From: Pseudomonadota bacterium
GTDB lineage: Bacteria; Pseudomonadota; Gammaproteobacteria; Burkholderiales; Methylophilaceae
DNA length: 64,000 bases
Direction: 5' to 3'
Assembly: GCA_029563075.1 (NCBI GenBank)
Contig: JAKQTN010000037.1
Location: 1 to 64,000 of the forward strand
Shown: one piece after another, positions 36,201 to 42,360 of the stretch
How positions within the stretch are numbered: position 1 is the first letter of the stretch
How the letters are laid out: every line of letters starts with the position of its first letter
Program-made: the position numbers and the translations under genes
The notes under the pieces: generated by a model
Database searches by the model: none
The model's input: only the letters and a program-made list of their open reading frames with translations
Told to the model about the DNA's origin: nothing

Positions 36201-36521
36201 TTCCACTTCCGCTTCATCGAGGTATTCTTCAACGATCATCGGCGTAAAGTTGGTGGTAGGGGCCCAGTCATCGGCGGTGCGCATTACTACCGGTTTGATG
36301 TAGCCTTCGTTTTCAAGCTGGGTTAAGGCCGAGGCAAGCTCTTGCTCGCTTAATTGAACAAACTTGTCCAGAATCGTTTCGGCTTCTGACTTGCCGTCGA
36401 TGTGCGTCAGCACTTTCATCAGTTGCGATGACAGGCCGCCAATCAGGGTGGTGCGGGCGCGTAATCCTTTGGCTGTTTTACTGTAAACGACAGATAGATC
36501 CATCATTTTTTGTGCACTCAT
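33237..36521 (-). CDS. Giant fusion: winged-helix-like N-terminus, long coiled coil, membrane helix, AsmA-like periplasmic domain
   Basis: The 1094-residue protein falls into four parts. Residues about 1-95 look like a small helical/winged-helix module (SVVYSKTAKGLRARTTLIGGLSSQLMKVLTHIDGKSEAETILDKF in parts). Residues about 100-690 are an almost uninterrupted charged coiled coil built from repeats such as KARLEAERKAREAEEKARVEAE. Residues about 697-720 form one membrane helix (TLIGLPLLALMLIVLLPYINF). Residues about 725-1094 are AsmA-like (VTVKNVHVSLWPEPNLVIGEVTIG, LEIEGLKIERENF, GSFTATAVVDWGGQWSTSGDF). The order predicts a cytoplasmic rod tethered to a periplasmic lipid-transfer-like domain. 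The encoding DNA is repetitive. No such architecture is known to me; function is not assigned. Confidence 0.85.
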   Translation of the reverse strand: MSAQKMMDLSVVYSKTAKGLRARTTLIGGLSSQLMKVLTHIDGKSEAETILDKFVQLSEQELASALTQLENEGYIKPVVMRTADDWAPTTNFTPMIVEEYLDEAEVEARAKEQARLEAERQAREAEEKARIEAEQARAREKEKAEAKVKARLEIERIAREAEEKAKAEAEQARAKAEAEEKARIEAERKAKAEEKARLEAEHKAREAEEKARVEAEKVRAKAEADAKENARREIERIAREAEEAQKKAEAEARAKAAEEARLEAERKAKAEEEARLEAERIAREAKAEAEQARAKAEAEENARLEAERKAKAEEKARLEAERKAREAEEKARVEAEKARAKAEADAKENARREIERIAREAEEAQKKAEAEEARAKAAEEARLEAERKARVDEEARLEAERKARAEEETRLETERLARQAEEKAKAEAEQARAKAEAEEKARVEAEESTRREMKRIIREAEEERKKSEAKAKADRLEAKRKAKAAEEARLKAERKAQQEAERLRAKAEAEEKARAEAKEKTRLEMERIAQEAEKERKKSKTEALAKEADEARLMVENEISAEQVAEEKARAEAEEQAKAEAQEKAKLEAERIAREAEEARNKFFEDDERALSEEDLRELAEEEAELEAGRAPKIEIEESTQAADEKTRQDAEDLAREEVKRIAKEDAKAEARLKAQARTQAMLRVAAAGVKRWIKRGAKATLIGLPLLALMLIVLLPYINFGMLVEPIEKLASNSTGEPVTVKNVHVSLWPEPNLVIGEVTIGANVRHQIETVHVIPVASTLFEPVKVVKSLEIEGLKIERENFGQALQWIGNAGKAEHLKIEQMSLKNISLKIRDLELGPFAGKVGINDSHELKNIELSMADQTLSVQILPHGGSYELVLNATHWPLPVNPKIVFDALNAKGILNRNQINFSQLKGDIYGGSFTATAVVDWGGQWSTSGDFRLSRADMPQVLQAFNSAASIDGKLNLAGKFVCKSAKAAGLTEAPDITANFDISHGSFNGVELTRAVLSRESQSLAGDSTHFDTLTGNVQIKNGLYQYRKLMLESPQFHARGQVDVMPNQDVSGKISANLAAQSRRLYANFSLTGKINDVRRR
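35355..35612 (-). repeat. Intragenic repeat copy A in the coiled-coil region
   Basis: About 250 bases nearly identical to 35718-35972 (offset 363, falling to 360 after a 3-base deletion in copy B). Differences are mostly single third-position changes, indicating a fairly recent in-frame duplication. Confidence 0.8.
35718..35972 (-). repeat. Intragenic repeat copy B in the coiled-coil region
   Basis: Partner of the 35355-35612 copy; lacks one codon near 35775 relative to it. The array lies in coding sequence and keeps frame. Confidence 0.8.
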
Positions 36522-36925
36522 TTAGTAAAGTACAAAATCCGCTAGCGTTAAGCGCAAAGGGGGGAATCCTTTTTTAATATGTTGCTGTATCGTCTTTTTC
36601 AAGTTTTGTTCTCCTTGTAAAACAAACGCTATTTTCTATATACCTAAATTATCAAAAAAAATAGCGCTATATACGCAATTACATAACTCGTTCACGGCCT
36701 TTTATACTCGCACGAATGCCCTGCTGCGTCAATAACATAGGATGTTTATATATTGTGAATTATTAACATTGTCTGAATGTAGCAACAAATACAATAATTA
36801 GTACAAAAATCGACAGACCATGACGAAAAAATGGCTTTTCTACCCGACCTACAACTTTCATTAAAGTTTGTTTCAAACACGCCGATGTAATTCTTAATAC
36901 TGCAAAACGACTAAAGGGGTGTGTG
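36522..36925. other. AT-rich spacer without a recognised gene
   Basis: 404 bases between the divergent AsmA-like gene and the first MTIYQV gene. AT-rich, with stop codons in all frames at short spacing. It must hold promoters for both, but none is clear enough to place. Confidence 0.6.
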
Positions 36926-37075
36926 ATGACAATCTACCAAGTGCTGGATGAAGAAAACAATCTTTATGGTGAATATGTGGATCTTGAGAATGCCTTGCGC
37001 AGCGCGCAGACTTTCACGCTTTGGAATGAGGACCACTACTACCATGTAGGCGAGCTGAAATCAGAGCCAGATTAA
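36926..37075 (+). CDS. MTIYQV small protein 1 (49 aa)
   Basis: The 49-residue acidic protein starts MTIYQVLDEENNLYGEYVD and ends VGELKSEPD. It has a close paralogue at 37211 and a more distant one at 39261, all exactly 49 residues. The ribosome-binding site is GGGGTGTGTG. No known family is recognised. Conservation of protein sequence among the three copies supports real translation. Confidence 0.8.
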   Translation: MTIYQVLDEENNLYGEYVDLENALRSAQTFTLWNEDHYYHVGELKSEPD

Positions 37076-37210
37076 AAATTCCAGAAACATCCAATTTTTG
37101 GCCTGATTTATGCATAACACCAAGTGCAGTCCATTATTAATGCAGTCAGTTCTTGCCAATTTATTTTTACTGAAACTGATCACTGCAACATTTATGCAAA
37201 GAGGTGTGTG

Positions 37211-37360
37211 ATGACAATCTATCAAGTGCTGGATGAAGAAAACCAGGTGTATTGCGAATACATGGATTTGCAGAAAGCCAAGCAAAGTGCGCAAGCTTTC
37301 TCGCTGTGGGATGAAGACCACAAATACCATGTAGAAGAACTGGAATCAGAGCCGGATTAA
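37211..37360 (+). CDS. MTIYQV small protein 2 (49 aa)
   Basis: Starts MTIYQVLDEENQVYCEYMD and ends VEELESEPD; about two-thirds identical to the copy at 36926 and the same length. A longer in-frame start at 37124 is rejected because this ATG matches the paralogue start exactly and has the same leader (GAGGTGTGTG). Function unknown. Confidence 0.8.
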   Translation: MTIYQVLDEENQVYCEYMDLQKAKQSAQAFSLWDEDHKYHVEELESEPD

Positions 37361-37447
37361 AAATACCAAAAATACCCAATTTTTGGCCTGATTTATGCGT
37401 AACACAAAATGTAGTCCGCTTTTATCAATTTGGTTTAGGGGCGCAAA

Positions 37448-37840
37448 ATGAAACTGATTACTGCAATATTGATTCATGTCTGGCTGGCATTAAGGCTAAA
37501 ACACGATGGCACCGGCATGCCGGCAAAGCTCCCTGCCGCATTGGCGCTTGTTAGCCTGTACATCGCGCTGAACCTTGCCAACAAACATCTCAACGGCGGC
37601 ATCAATCTTGAAACGGTGATTGGCCTGAGCTTTGTCGCCCAGTTTTATCTTTTCGGCCTAAGAACCAAGCTGATCGGTCTTTTTATCATGATCAGCGTTT
37701 TCACCAATACACTCTCATTGGCCATCACCTCGCTTGCAGGCATTCCTGAGCAGAATCTTTATATGCTGCTATTCATGGAATACATCATGGTGTTTGCGGC
37801 ACTCATCAACGTGATTAAAAGCGAAACCAAAACCATCTAA
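37448..37840 (+). CDS. Hypothetical four-helix membrane protein (130 aa)
   Basis: The 130-residue protein has four predicted membrane helices (ITAILIHVWLALRL; LPAALALVSLYIALNLA; VIGLSFVAQFYLFGL...LIGLFIMISVF; LLFMEYIMVFAALINVI). No family recognised. Its 5' end is part of the tandem duplication that carries the MTIYQV genes, so the two were once duplicated together. Possibly co-transcribed with the small gene 87 bases upstream. Confidence 0.65.
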   Translation: MKLITAILIHVWLALRLKHDGTGMPAKLPAALALVSLYIALNLANKHLNGGINLETVIGLSFVAQFYLFGLRTKLIGLFIMISVFTNTLSLAITSLAGIPEQNLYMLLFMEYIMVFAALINVIKSETKTI

Positions 37841-37845
37841 ATCTC

Positions 37846-37884
37846 ATGCCCTGCAGGCCGCATGGATATTGGCTTGCAGGGCAT
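37846..37884 (+). repeat. REP-like palindrome, best-formed copy
   Basis: ATGCCCTGCAGGCC and GGCTTGCAGGGCAT form a 14-bp arm pair with one mismatch around the loop GCATGGATATT. Used here as the family reference. Confidence 0.8.
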
Positions 37885-37895
37885 ATAAATAACAG

Positions 37896-38519
37896 TTAAT
37901 ACTCTACCATCACCTCATTGCGCCTTAAAAATGGCAGAGTCCACGGCGGGTTGTAGCGCGCCAGTTCAGGTGTGCCGACAGGTTTAATTTTCTTTGTAGC
38001 AAGCCAAGCCAGTAATTCCTCGGTTTTTTTAGCAGTTTTTGCTTCGCCCGCCAAACCGGAAAAGCGGACCACCGCAAATTTTTTGGCAGGCAGCTCACGC
38101 AGCACCACCGCTTTATTATTAGGCACAGGCAAGGTTTCCAGCGTGTATTGGCTAGGCATTACAAAGTGCATGCGCCATTTACCCGCCGCTTCTTGCATGC
38201 TCACTGGCACGGTCATGCTGATTTTTTCACTTTTAGGTTCCATCGTTACTGGGGCGGTCATACTAATTTTCTCACTAGCACCGTTTCGCGATGTGTTATT
38301 ACCAAAAATATAATCTGCAATTATCTTAAACCCACTGTTTGAAGCTTTATCCAGATTACCTTCTACCAAGGTTTCCGCAACAATCATCGGATCATAGGTG
38401 CGCAACTCAAAATCATTCGATTTTTCGGTCACTGTGTATTTGGGTTCCTCAATCGCCATAGCGACTTGTGCTCCAAAAATGGTGAAGAAACAACATGTTA
38501 ACATTAGACGCAGCCACAC
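37896..38519 (-). CDS. SOUL haem-binding family protein
   Basis: The 207-residue precursor has a signal peptide (MWLRLMLTCCFFTIFGAQVAMA) and a SOUL/HBP domain: EEPKYTVTEKSNDFELRTYDPMIVAET near 24-50, ISMTAPVTMEPKSEKISMTVPVSM near 85-108 and LRELPAKKFAVVRFSGLA near 145-162. These proteins bind haem or tetrapyrroles in eukaryotes. The bacterial role is unclear; this one is predicted periplasmic. Monocistronic, next to REP-like repeats on both sides. Confidence 0.88.
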   Translation of the reverse strand: MWLRLMLTCCFFTIFGAQVAMAIEEPKYTVTEKSNDFELRTYDPMIVAETLVEGNLDKASNSGFKIIADYIFGNNTSRNGASEKISMTAPVTMEPKSEKISMTVPVSMQEAAGKWRMHFVMPSQYTLETLPVPNNKAVVLRELPAKKFAVVRFSGLAGEAKTAKKTEELLAWLATKKIKPVGTPELARYNPPWTLPFLRRNEVMVEY

Positions 38520-38613
38520 TAGCTCTCTCCTGACTTGTTAAAAATTATTTAGTGCCCGCAGTTAAGAGCAGCGTTAATAGATTTAATTCAATAGCTTTTC
38601 ATTACAAAACGGC

Positions 38614-38655
38614 GTGCCCTGCACAGCCGCATGGATATTGGCCTGCAGGCATGCC
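38614..38655 (+). repeat. REP-like palindrome
   Basis: GTGCCCTGCACAGCC, loop GCATGGATATT, then GGCCTGCAGGCATGCC. Same loop as the reference copy at 37846; arms slightly diverged. Confidence 0.75.
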
Positions 38656-38751
38656 ATCAATACATGGAATTACCTTGAATTGCGATATTTTGTAATACAC
38701 ACGCACTCAAACGAGTGCTATAGTGAACACTTACTGATGGAGAAATTGGCA

Positions 38752-38934
38752 ATGACTAAACAGGATTTAAAAGACGCTAAATTTAAAGAGCATGTGGACG
38801 CGGTTGAAAAACACAAAGCTTTACTTGAGAAACTGCATCTGGATTCAAACACGCATTTGGATGAAGTCTCTAACTCTCTTCAAAGGTTAGCTCTCACGCT
38901 TGAGGAATACCTTAAGGTAATCGGCATCCCCTGA
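38752..38934 (+). CDS. Hypothetical small helical protein (60 aa)
   Basis: Start taken at the ATG at 38752 (MTKQDLKDAKFKEHVDAVEKH), with GGAG 10 bases upstream. An ATG five codons earlier is possible. The peptide is charged and helical with heptad-like spacing (LEKLHL...LQRLALTLEEYL). No family recognised. Confidence 0.6.
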   Translation: MTKQDLKDAKFKEHVDAVEKHKALLEKLHLDSNTHLDEVSNSLQRLALTLEEYLKVIGIP

Positions 38935-38969
38935 CTTTTTGCGCTTTACCTGTTTTTCTGGTTAAAACA

Positions 38970-39024
38970 TGTCCCTGCAGGCCGCATTCCATTAGTTTAT
39001 ATATGGTCGGCTTGCAGACCTGCC
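38970..39024 (+). repeat. REP-like palindrome with an enlarged loop
   Basis: TGTCCCTGCAGGCCGCAT and GTCGGCTTGCAGACCTGCC arms of the family surround a longer, altered loop that replaces the GGATATT end. Confidence 0.65.
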
Positions 39025-39260
39025 AGAAAATACACTATTTGTGTGTGCTTTAATACAATCGTCGATATTTGCACAGTCATGTCGAAACCTCAAACAAACT
39101 TTGGCTTATATCCGTCACGACTAATAATCAATAAGCCGGTAAATTCCATATAACTCATTGTATTTTAAAGAATTATTTAGAAAATCTTATTATTGGTCTT
39201 GTTTTTGCTCAATACACACTGTGATGTAGTTAATTTAACGATGTGTTAAGGAGCGATAAA

Positions 39261-39410
39261 ATGACAATTTACCAAGTGATCAACAAACAAAACGAATTAG
39301 AGTATGCATATCTTAACTATGAAGTTGCCGTAGAAGAGGTAGCCAAGTTAAACGAACAACGTGAAGAAAGCTACTACTCCATTAATGCAGTAGAAGACGA
39401 AGGTTTCTAA
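39261..39410 (+). CDS. MTIYQV small protein 3 (49 aa)
   Basis: Starts MTIYQVINKQNELEYAYLN and ends NAVEDEGF. It shares the first six residues, the length (49) and the spacing of aromatic and acidic residues with the pair at 36926 and 37211, but is otherwise diverged. Strong ribosome-binding site (AAGGAG) 6 bases before the ATG. Function unknown. Confidence 0.75.
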   Translation: MTIYQVINKQNELEYAYLNYEVAVEEVAKLNEQREESYYSINAVEDEGF

Positions 39411-39425
39411 GCAAAAAAATGGTGG

Positions 39426-39451
39426 GGCGTATTCGCGTAGCGTAATACGCC
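39426..39451. repeat. Hairpin after the third MTIYQV gene
   Basis: GGCGTATT (39426-39433) and AATACGCC (39444-39451) form a perfect 8-bp stem, 15 bases after the stop codon. It lacks a T-run, so a transcription terminator is only possible. A second arm pair GCGCAAT/ATTGCGC with a partial REP-like segment (CCCTGCAGGCTG) follows at about 39472-39510. Confidence 0.5.
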
Positions 39452-39580
39452 GAAAGAAAGCGTTATATGCGGCGCAATGCCTTACAGATATTGCGCCCTG
39501 CAGGCTGACCGACAGGAACGCTACCAAATAGATACTTCAGAATCGTCGCAGCAGCCTATTACCAGGTGTTAATATAGCTT

Positions 39581-39766
39581 ATGCCCTGGAACGAACAACA
39601 CTATCCTGTATCGATGAAACACCTCAGCCCAATCGTCCGCACCAAAGCGATTGAGATAGCCAATGCCCTGTTGGAAGAAGGCATGGATGAAGGCAAGGCG
39701 ATTCGCATTGCCATTGCAAAAGCCAAAGAATGGGCGATGCATCACGCTAAGTTAGCAAATAACTAA
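39581..39766 (+). CDS. Conserved small protein (61 aa), unknown function
   Basis: Starts MPWNEQHYPVSMKHLSPIVR and has KAIEIANALLEEGMDEGKAIRIAIAKAKEWA. The MPW-x(4)-YP-x-SM-x-L ... A-EIANALL-EG ... AI-IA-AK-W pattern recurs in many bacteria as a short uncharacterised protein, sometimes joined to DUF2188. Probably soluble and helical. Confidence 0.7.
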   Translation: MPWNEQHYPVSMKHLSPIVRTKAIEIANALLEEGMDEGKAIRIAIAKAKEWAMHHAKLANN

Positions 39767-39788
39767 CGAAAGCTGCCCGGCTTTAACG

Positions 39789-39830
39789 GTGCTCTGGAAG
39801 CCGTATGGGTATTGGCTTGCAGGGCAGGCA
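39789..39830 (+). repeat. REP-like palindrome
   Basis: GTGCTCTGGAAGCC, loop GTATGGGTATT, then GGCTTGCAGGGCAGGC. It shares TGCTCTGGAA with the copies at 40961 and 61197. Confidence 0.75.
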
Positions 39831-39928
39831 ATAATCGTGGTTTAACTCCTGTTATTAAATTGTGCTGAACTATACTTAAGTATTTCGCCTCTAAAAACGC
39901 GTATTCCTCACATTGGCCAGGAGATTCA

Positions 39929-40453
39929 ATGCGCAAAATTCTAATAGGTTTAACTTTAATTGCCCCGTTATTAGCACCCGCTGCAAACGCTACAGAGATC
40001 AACATGCGGCCTGGGTTATGGCAAATCACCACCACATCTGATTTGTTGCTGCTAGCGCCGCACCTGCCGCCAGAGCAAATGCAAAGCATTAAAGACTTAG
40101 CCAGCGAATACGGGCTTGATATGCCGCAAATTGAAAATGGCGCTGCAATCTCCCAAACATGCATCACACAAGAAATGGCTGCCCAAAAAACGCTGCCTAA
40201 TTTTTATAATACGCAATTAGGCTGCAGTTCTAAAAATGCGACCCGAAGCGGTAACAACTACAAAATAGATTTTGTTTGTGCCAGCCCAGACCTTAAAGGC
40301 AACGGCACAGCAGAGGGCACCATTACAAACCCGGAGGCCTTTACAGGGCAGACTAATTTTAGTGGCGAAGCCCAAGGCAACCCGGTGAATGAGCGGGCAG
40401 ATATTAACGGTAAATGGATTAATGCAAGCTGTGGCGCGGTAAAACCGCTATAA
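39929..40453 (+). CDS. DUF3617 domain periplasmic protein
   Basis: The 174-residue precursor has a signal peptide (MRKILIGLTLIAPLLAPAANA) and a DUF3617 fold: NMRPGLWQITTTSDLL near 24-39, a Cys-containing ISQTCITQEMAAQ near 72-84, LGCSSKNATRSGNNYKIDFVCAS, and a C-terminal Cys (NASCGAVKPL). Function unknown; such proteins are common in proteobacterial periplasms. A REP-like palindrome follows the stop. Confidence 0.8.
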   Translation: MRKILIGLTLIAPLLAPAANATEINMRPGLWQITTTSDLLLLAPHLPPEQMQSIKDLASEYGLDMPQIENGAAISQTCITQEMAAQKTLPNFYNTQLGCSSKNATRSGNNYKIDFVCASPDLKGNGTAEGTITNPEAFTGQTNFSGEAQGNPVNERADINGKWINASCGAVKPL

Positions 40454-40458
40454 AACAC

Positions 40459-40498
40459 ATACCCTGCAAGGCGCATGGATATTGGTCTGCAGGGTATA
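40459..40498 (+). repeat. REP-like palindrome
   Basis: ATACCCTGCAAGGC, loop GCATGGATATT, then GGTCTGCAGGGTAT: compensatory A/T changes keep the outer stem (ATACCC/GGGTAT) paired. Confidence 0.8.
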
Positions 40499-40507
40499 TT
40501 ATTTTAA

Positions 40508-40876
40508 TTAATTCGTACGTTTATCCAGTAAATACGAAGTTGCCGTCAGCGCAACGCCCAGCGCCACCACGCCCAACACGACGAGGAACAACGGGTCTTT
40601 CGTCTGCATATAAAGCCACACAATCACCACAATAAAAAACACGCGCACGGCTAGCGTCGTCGTATAAAGCACCTCCACACTATGGCGGATAATCTGGCTC
40701 ACTACCACGCTAAGCGCAATCATAAACGCACCAGTAAATTGTACAAACGTGCTCTCGTAATGCCCGTTAGAGAGCAACAATTTAAGCGAAAACTGCGGCG
40801 CAAACAGCAAACCAAGGCCTGTGAGAAAAAGATAAGTCGCCAAATAATAAAGGCTTAGACGGGTTTTGGGCTTCAT
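40508..40876 (-). CDS. Hypothetical four-helix membrane protein (122 aa)
   Basis: Start taken at the ATG at 40876 (MKPKTRLSLYYLATYLF), behind GGGGAG 7 bases upstream, rather than the longer frame from 40945. Four hydrophobic helices are visible, the last near VVLGVVALGVALTATSYLL. No family is recognised with confidence. Confidence 0.65.
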   Translation of the reverse strand: MKPKTRLSLYYLATYLFLTGLGLLFAPQFSLKLLLSNGHYESTFVQFTGAFMIALSVVVSQIIRHSVEVLYTTTLAVRVFFIVVIVWLYMQTKDPLFLVVLGVVALGVALTATSYLLDKRTN

Positions 40877-40960
40877 GGCGAATCTCCCCAGCAGAATATG
40901 GAATAGATAATACGCCGAAATAAAAAACTTGGAAACCAAGTGCAATTAAACTAAAAATAG

Positions 40961-40999
40961 ATGCTCTGGAAGCCAATATCCATGCGGCTTGCAGAGCAT
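40961..40999 (-). repeat. REP-like palindrome, inverted orientation
   Basis: ATGCTCTGGAAGCC, loop AATATCCATGC (reverse of the usual loop), then GGCTTGCAGAGCAT. The preceding 10 bases (TAAAAATAG) also match those before the 61197 copy. Confidence 0.8.
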
Positions 41000-41035
41000 T
41001 TATTTTAACGCATTCGCATGGTTTTGACTTTTAAT

Positions 41036-41262
41036 CCCCCTTGCCGCGCCTTCGGCTTGAGCCAGCAGATGGAAAGCGGCGAGGACTGTCTGAACGAAGT
41101 GAGTTCCGCAGCCGCCCAGATGCGGCGCTAAGACCGAAGGAAACAAGCGGCAGCGGGGTGTCTTTTTGTTTCCCCCACTTTATTTTGGACAAGCAAAATA
41201 AAGTGGGTCGCCAGGAGGCGAAAAGGAAAACGGGTGAGCTTGCGCCCACCCGCTAAAGCTAA
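41036..41262. repeat. GC-rich structured intergenic module with a 14-bp perfect hairpin
   Basis: CCCACTTTATTTTG (41174-41187) and CAAAATAAAGTGGG (41194-41207) pair perfectly around GACAAG. The flanks are GC-rich and read through without stops in two opposite frames, but the peptides look artificial. The layout (CCTTCGGCTTGAGCC, GAACGAAGTGAG, then the hairpin and GTCGCCAGGAGGCG) resembles dispersed intergenic modules seen in many beta- and gammaproteobacteria. Function unknown; a structured RNA or a mobile repeat are both possible. Confidence 0.6.
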
Positions 41263-41639
41263 GCTAAAAGTACAACCATCATCAAAATAAATTTAAATAA
41301 TGGTCTAAGATCAACTTCTAACCATACTGCTTTGGTCACTAATTTCAACATGATAATAATCCTGTCTACGTTAGCAGGCCTGCCAACTATTAAATTGGCT
41401 ATTTATATCGCGCCTTGCATGGCGCTAGCTCTTAGCTTATACGTAGTCACTTTGAGCGGCGGCTCAGTTACAAAAAAGTTATCCGGGCATATAGCTTACG
41501 GGCTCTAGCAACATCACCTTCAGCGCATTTGATTTCTGCGCAACCGAAGGAATCACCCTCCGTAGTTACACAACGAATTATTCGTCCAGTGTAGCTGTCC
41601 GAGTTCTGTTATGCAGCATTCTTATATTCTATAGTCTCC
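41263..41639. other. Spacer without a confident gene
   Basis: 377 bases downstream of nrdJb. One plus-strand frame (41350-41508, 52 residues, hydrophobic start MIIILSTLAGLP) lacks a ribosome-binding site and is not called. No terminator for nrdJb was clear. Confidence 0.5.
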
Positions 41640-42332
41640 TTATCCACATTTACTCTCACCACAATTCAAACACGTCAAACAGCCATCCATCACAATCGCG
41701 GCTTTAGTCTGGCACTTGTTGCACAGCGCAGCGCCTTTGGGAAAGCCTTCTGAAGTCATCTCTTCACCCGCTTTAGCGTGGTTTTCAAAATATTCGGCGC
41801 GTTTTTCATCTACCAGTTTTTGCTGGTGTTCATCCAAACCAGGTTTTTTAAGCATGCCGATGTTTTGCAAGTGCTGCTCGACCACTTCGCCAATCTCTGC
41901 CACTAAACTTGGCACAAACCGGCCGCCTTTTTTAAAGTAGCCGCCGCTTGGCTCAAACACGCTTTTAAGTTCTTCCACCAAAAAGGTCACGTCGCCGCCT
42001 TTGCGGAACACTGCAGACATGACGCGGGTGAGGGCGACTATCCATTGAAAGTGATCCATGTTTTTGGAGTTGATGAATATCTCGAACGGGCGGCGGTGTT
42101 CTTGCGGTGTGCCTTCGTTCATCACTACATCGTTAATGGTGATGTAAAGCGCATGCTCGGTGACCGGCGTTTTTACCTTGTAGGTGCTGCCGGTGATTTT
42201 CTCCGGACGGTCTAATGGCTCGCCAATTTGCACCACTTTTGCGTTTAGCGCTTTAAGTTCCGCCTCTTTGGCTTTGCTTTCATCATTCACCAGCGCATAG
42301 CCAACGATTTTTTTATCTATTTTTACTGTCAT
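41640..42332 (-). CDS. nrdJb: Class II ribonucleotide reductase, C-terminal/TSCPD subunit
   Basis: The 230-residue protein corresponds to the C-terminal part of class II NrdJ: a TSCPD-type domain (HRRPFEIFINSKNMDHFQWIVALTRVMSAVFRKGGDVTFLVEELK in parts, near 80-125) and a cysteine-rich tail (CNKCQTKAAIVMDGCLTCLNCGESKCG in parts, near 203-229) that shuttles reducing equivalents to the active site. It follows nrdJa by 28 bases. The split into two genes is the same as nrdJa/nrdJb of Pseudomonas aeruginosa, where both are needed. Confidence 0.9.
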   Translation of the reverse strand: MTVKIDKKIVGYALVNDESKAKEAELKALNAKVVQIGEPLDRPEKITGSTYKVKTPVTEHALYITINDVVMNEGTPQEHRRPFEIFINSKNMDHFQWIVALTRVMSAVFRKGGDVTFLVEELKSVFEPSGGYFKKGGRFVPSLVAEIGEVVEQHLQNIGMLKKPGLDEHQQKLVDEKRAEYFENHAKAGEEMTSEGFPKGAALCNKCQTKAAIVMDGCLTCLNCGESKCG

Positions 42333-42360
42333 TTGTTTTCTCCTGTATACGGTGAATTAA

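Larger units (their letters stand above)
36911..37475 (+). repeat. Tandem duplication of about 285 bases
   Basis: Unit 1 (36911-37195) and unit 2 (37196-37475) share the leader GTGTGTGATGACAATCTA, the whole 49-residue gene, the downstream block CAATTTTTGGCCTGATTTATGC, and the first codons of the membrane-protein gene at 37448. The last of these survive in unit 1 as a non-coding remnant (TGAAACTGAT-ACTGCAA at 37171-37187). Confidence 0.85.

Noticed and set aside
34500..36230. Regularly spaced repeats that could be taken for a CRISPR array
   Set aside because: Repeats are in frame, coding and without unique spacers.
41350..41508. 52-residue hydrophobic frame
   Set aside because: No ribosome-binding site and no conservation evidence; left as part of the spacer.
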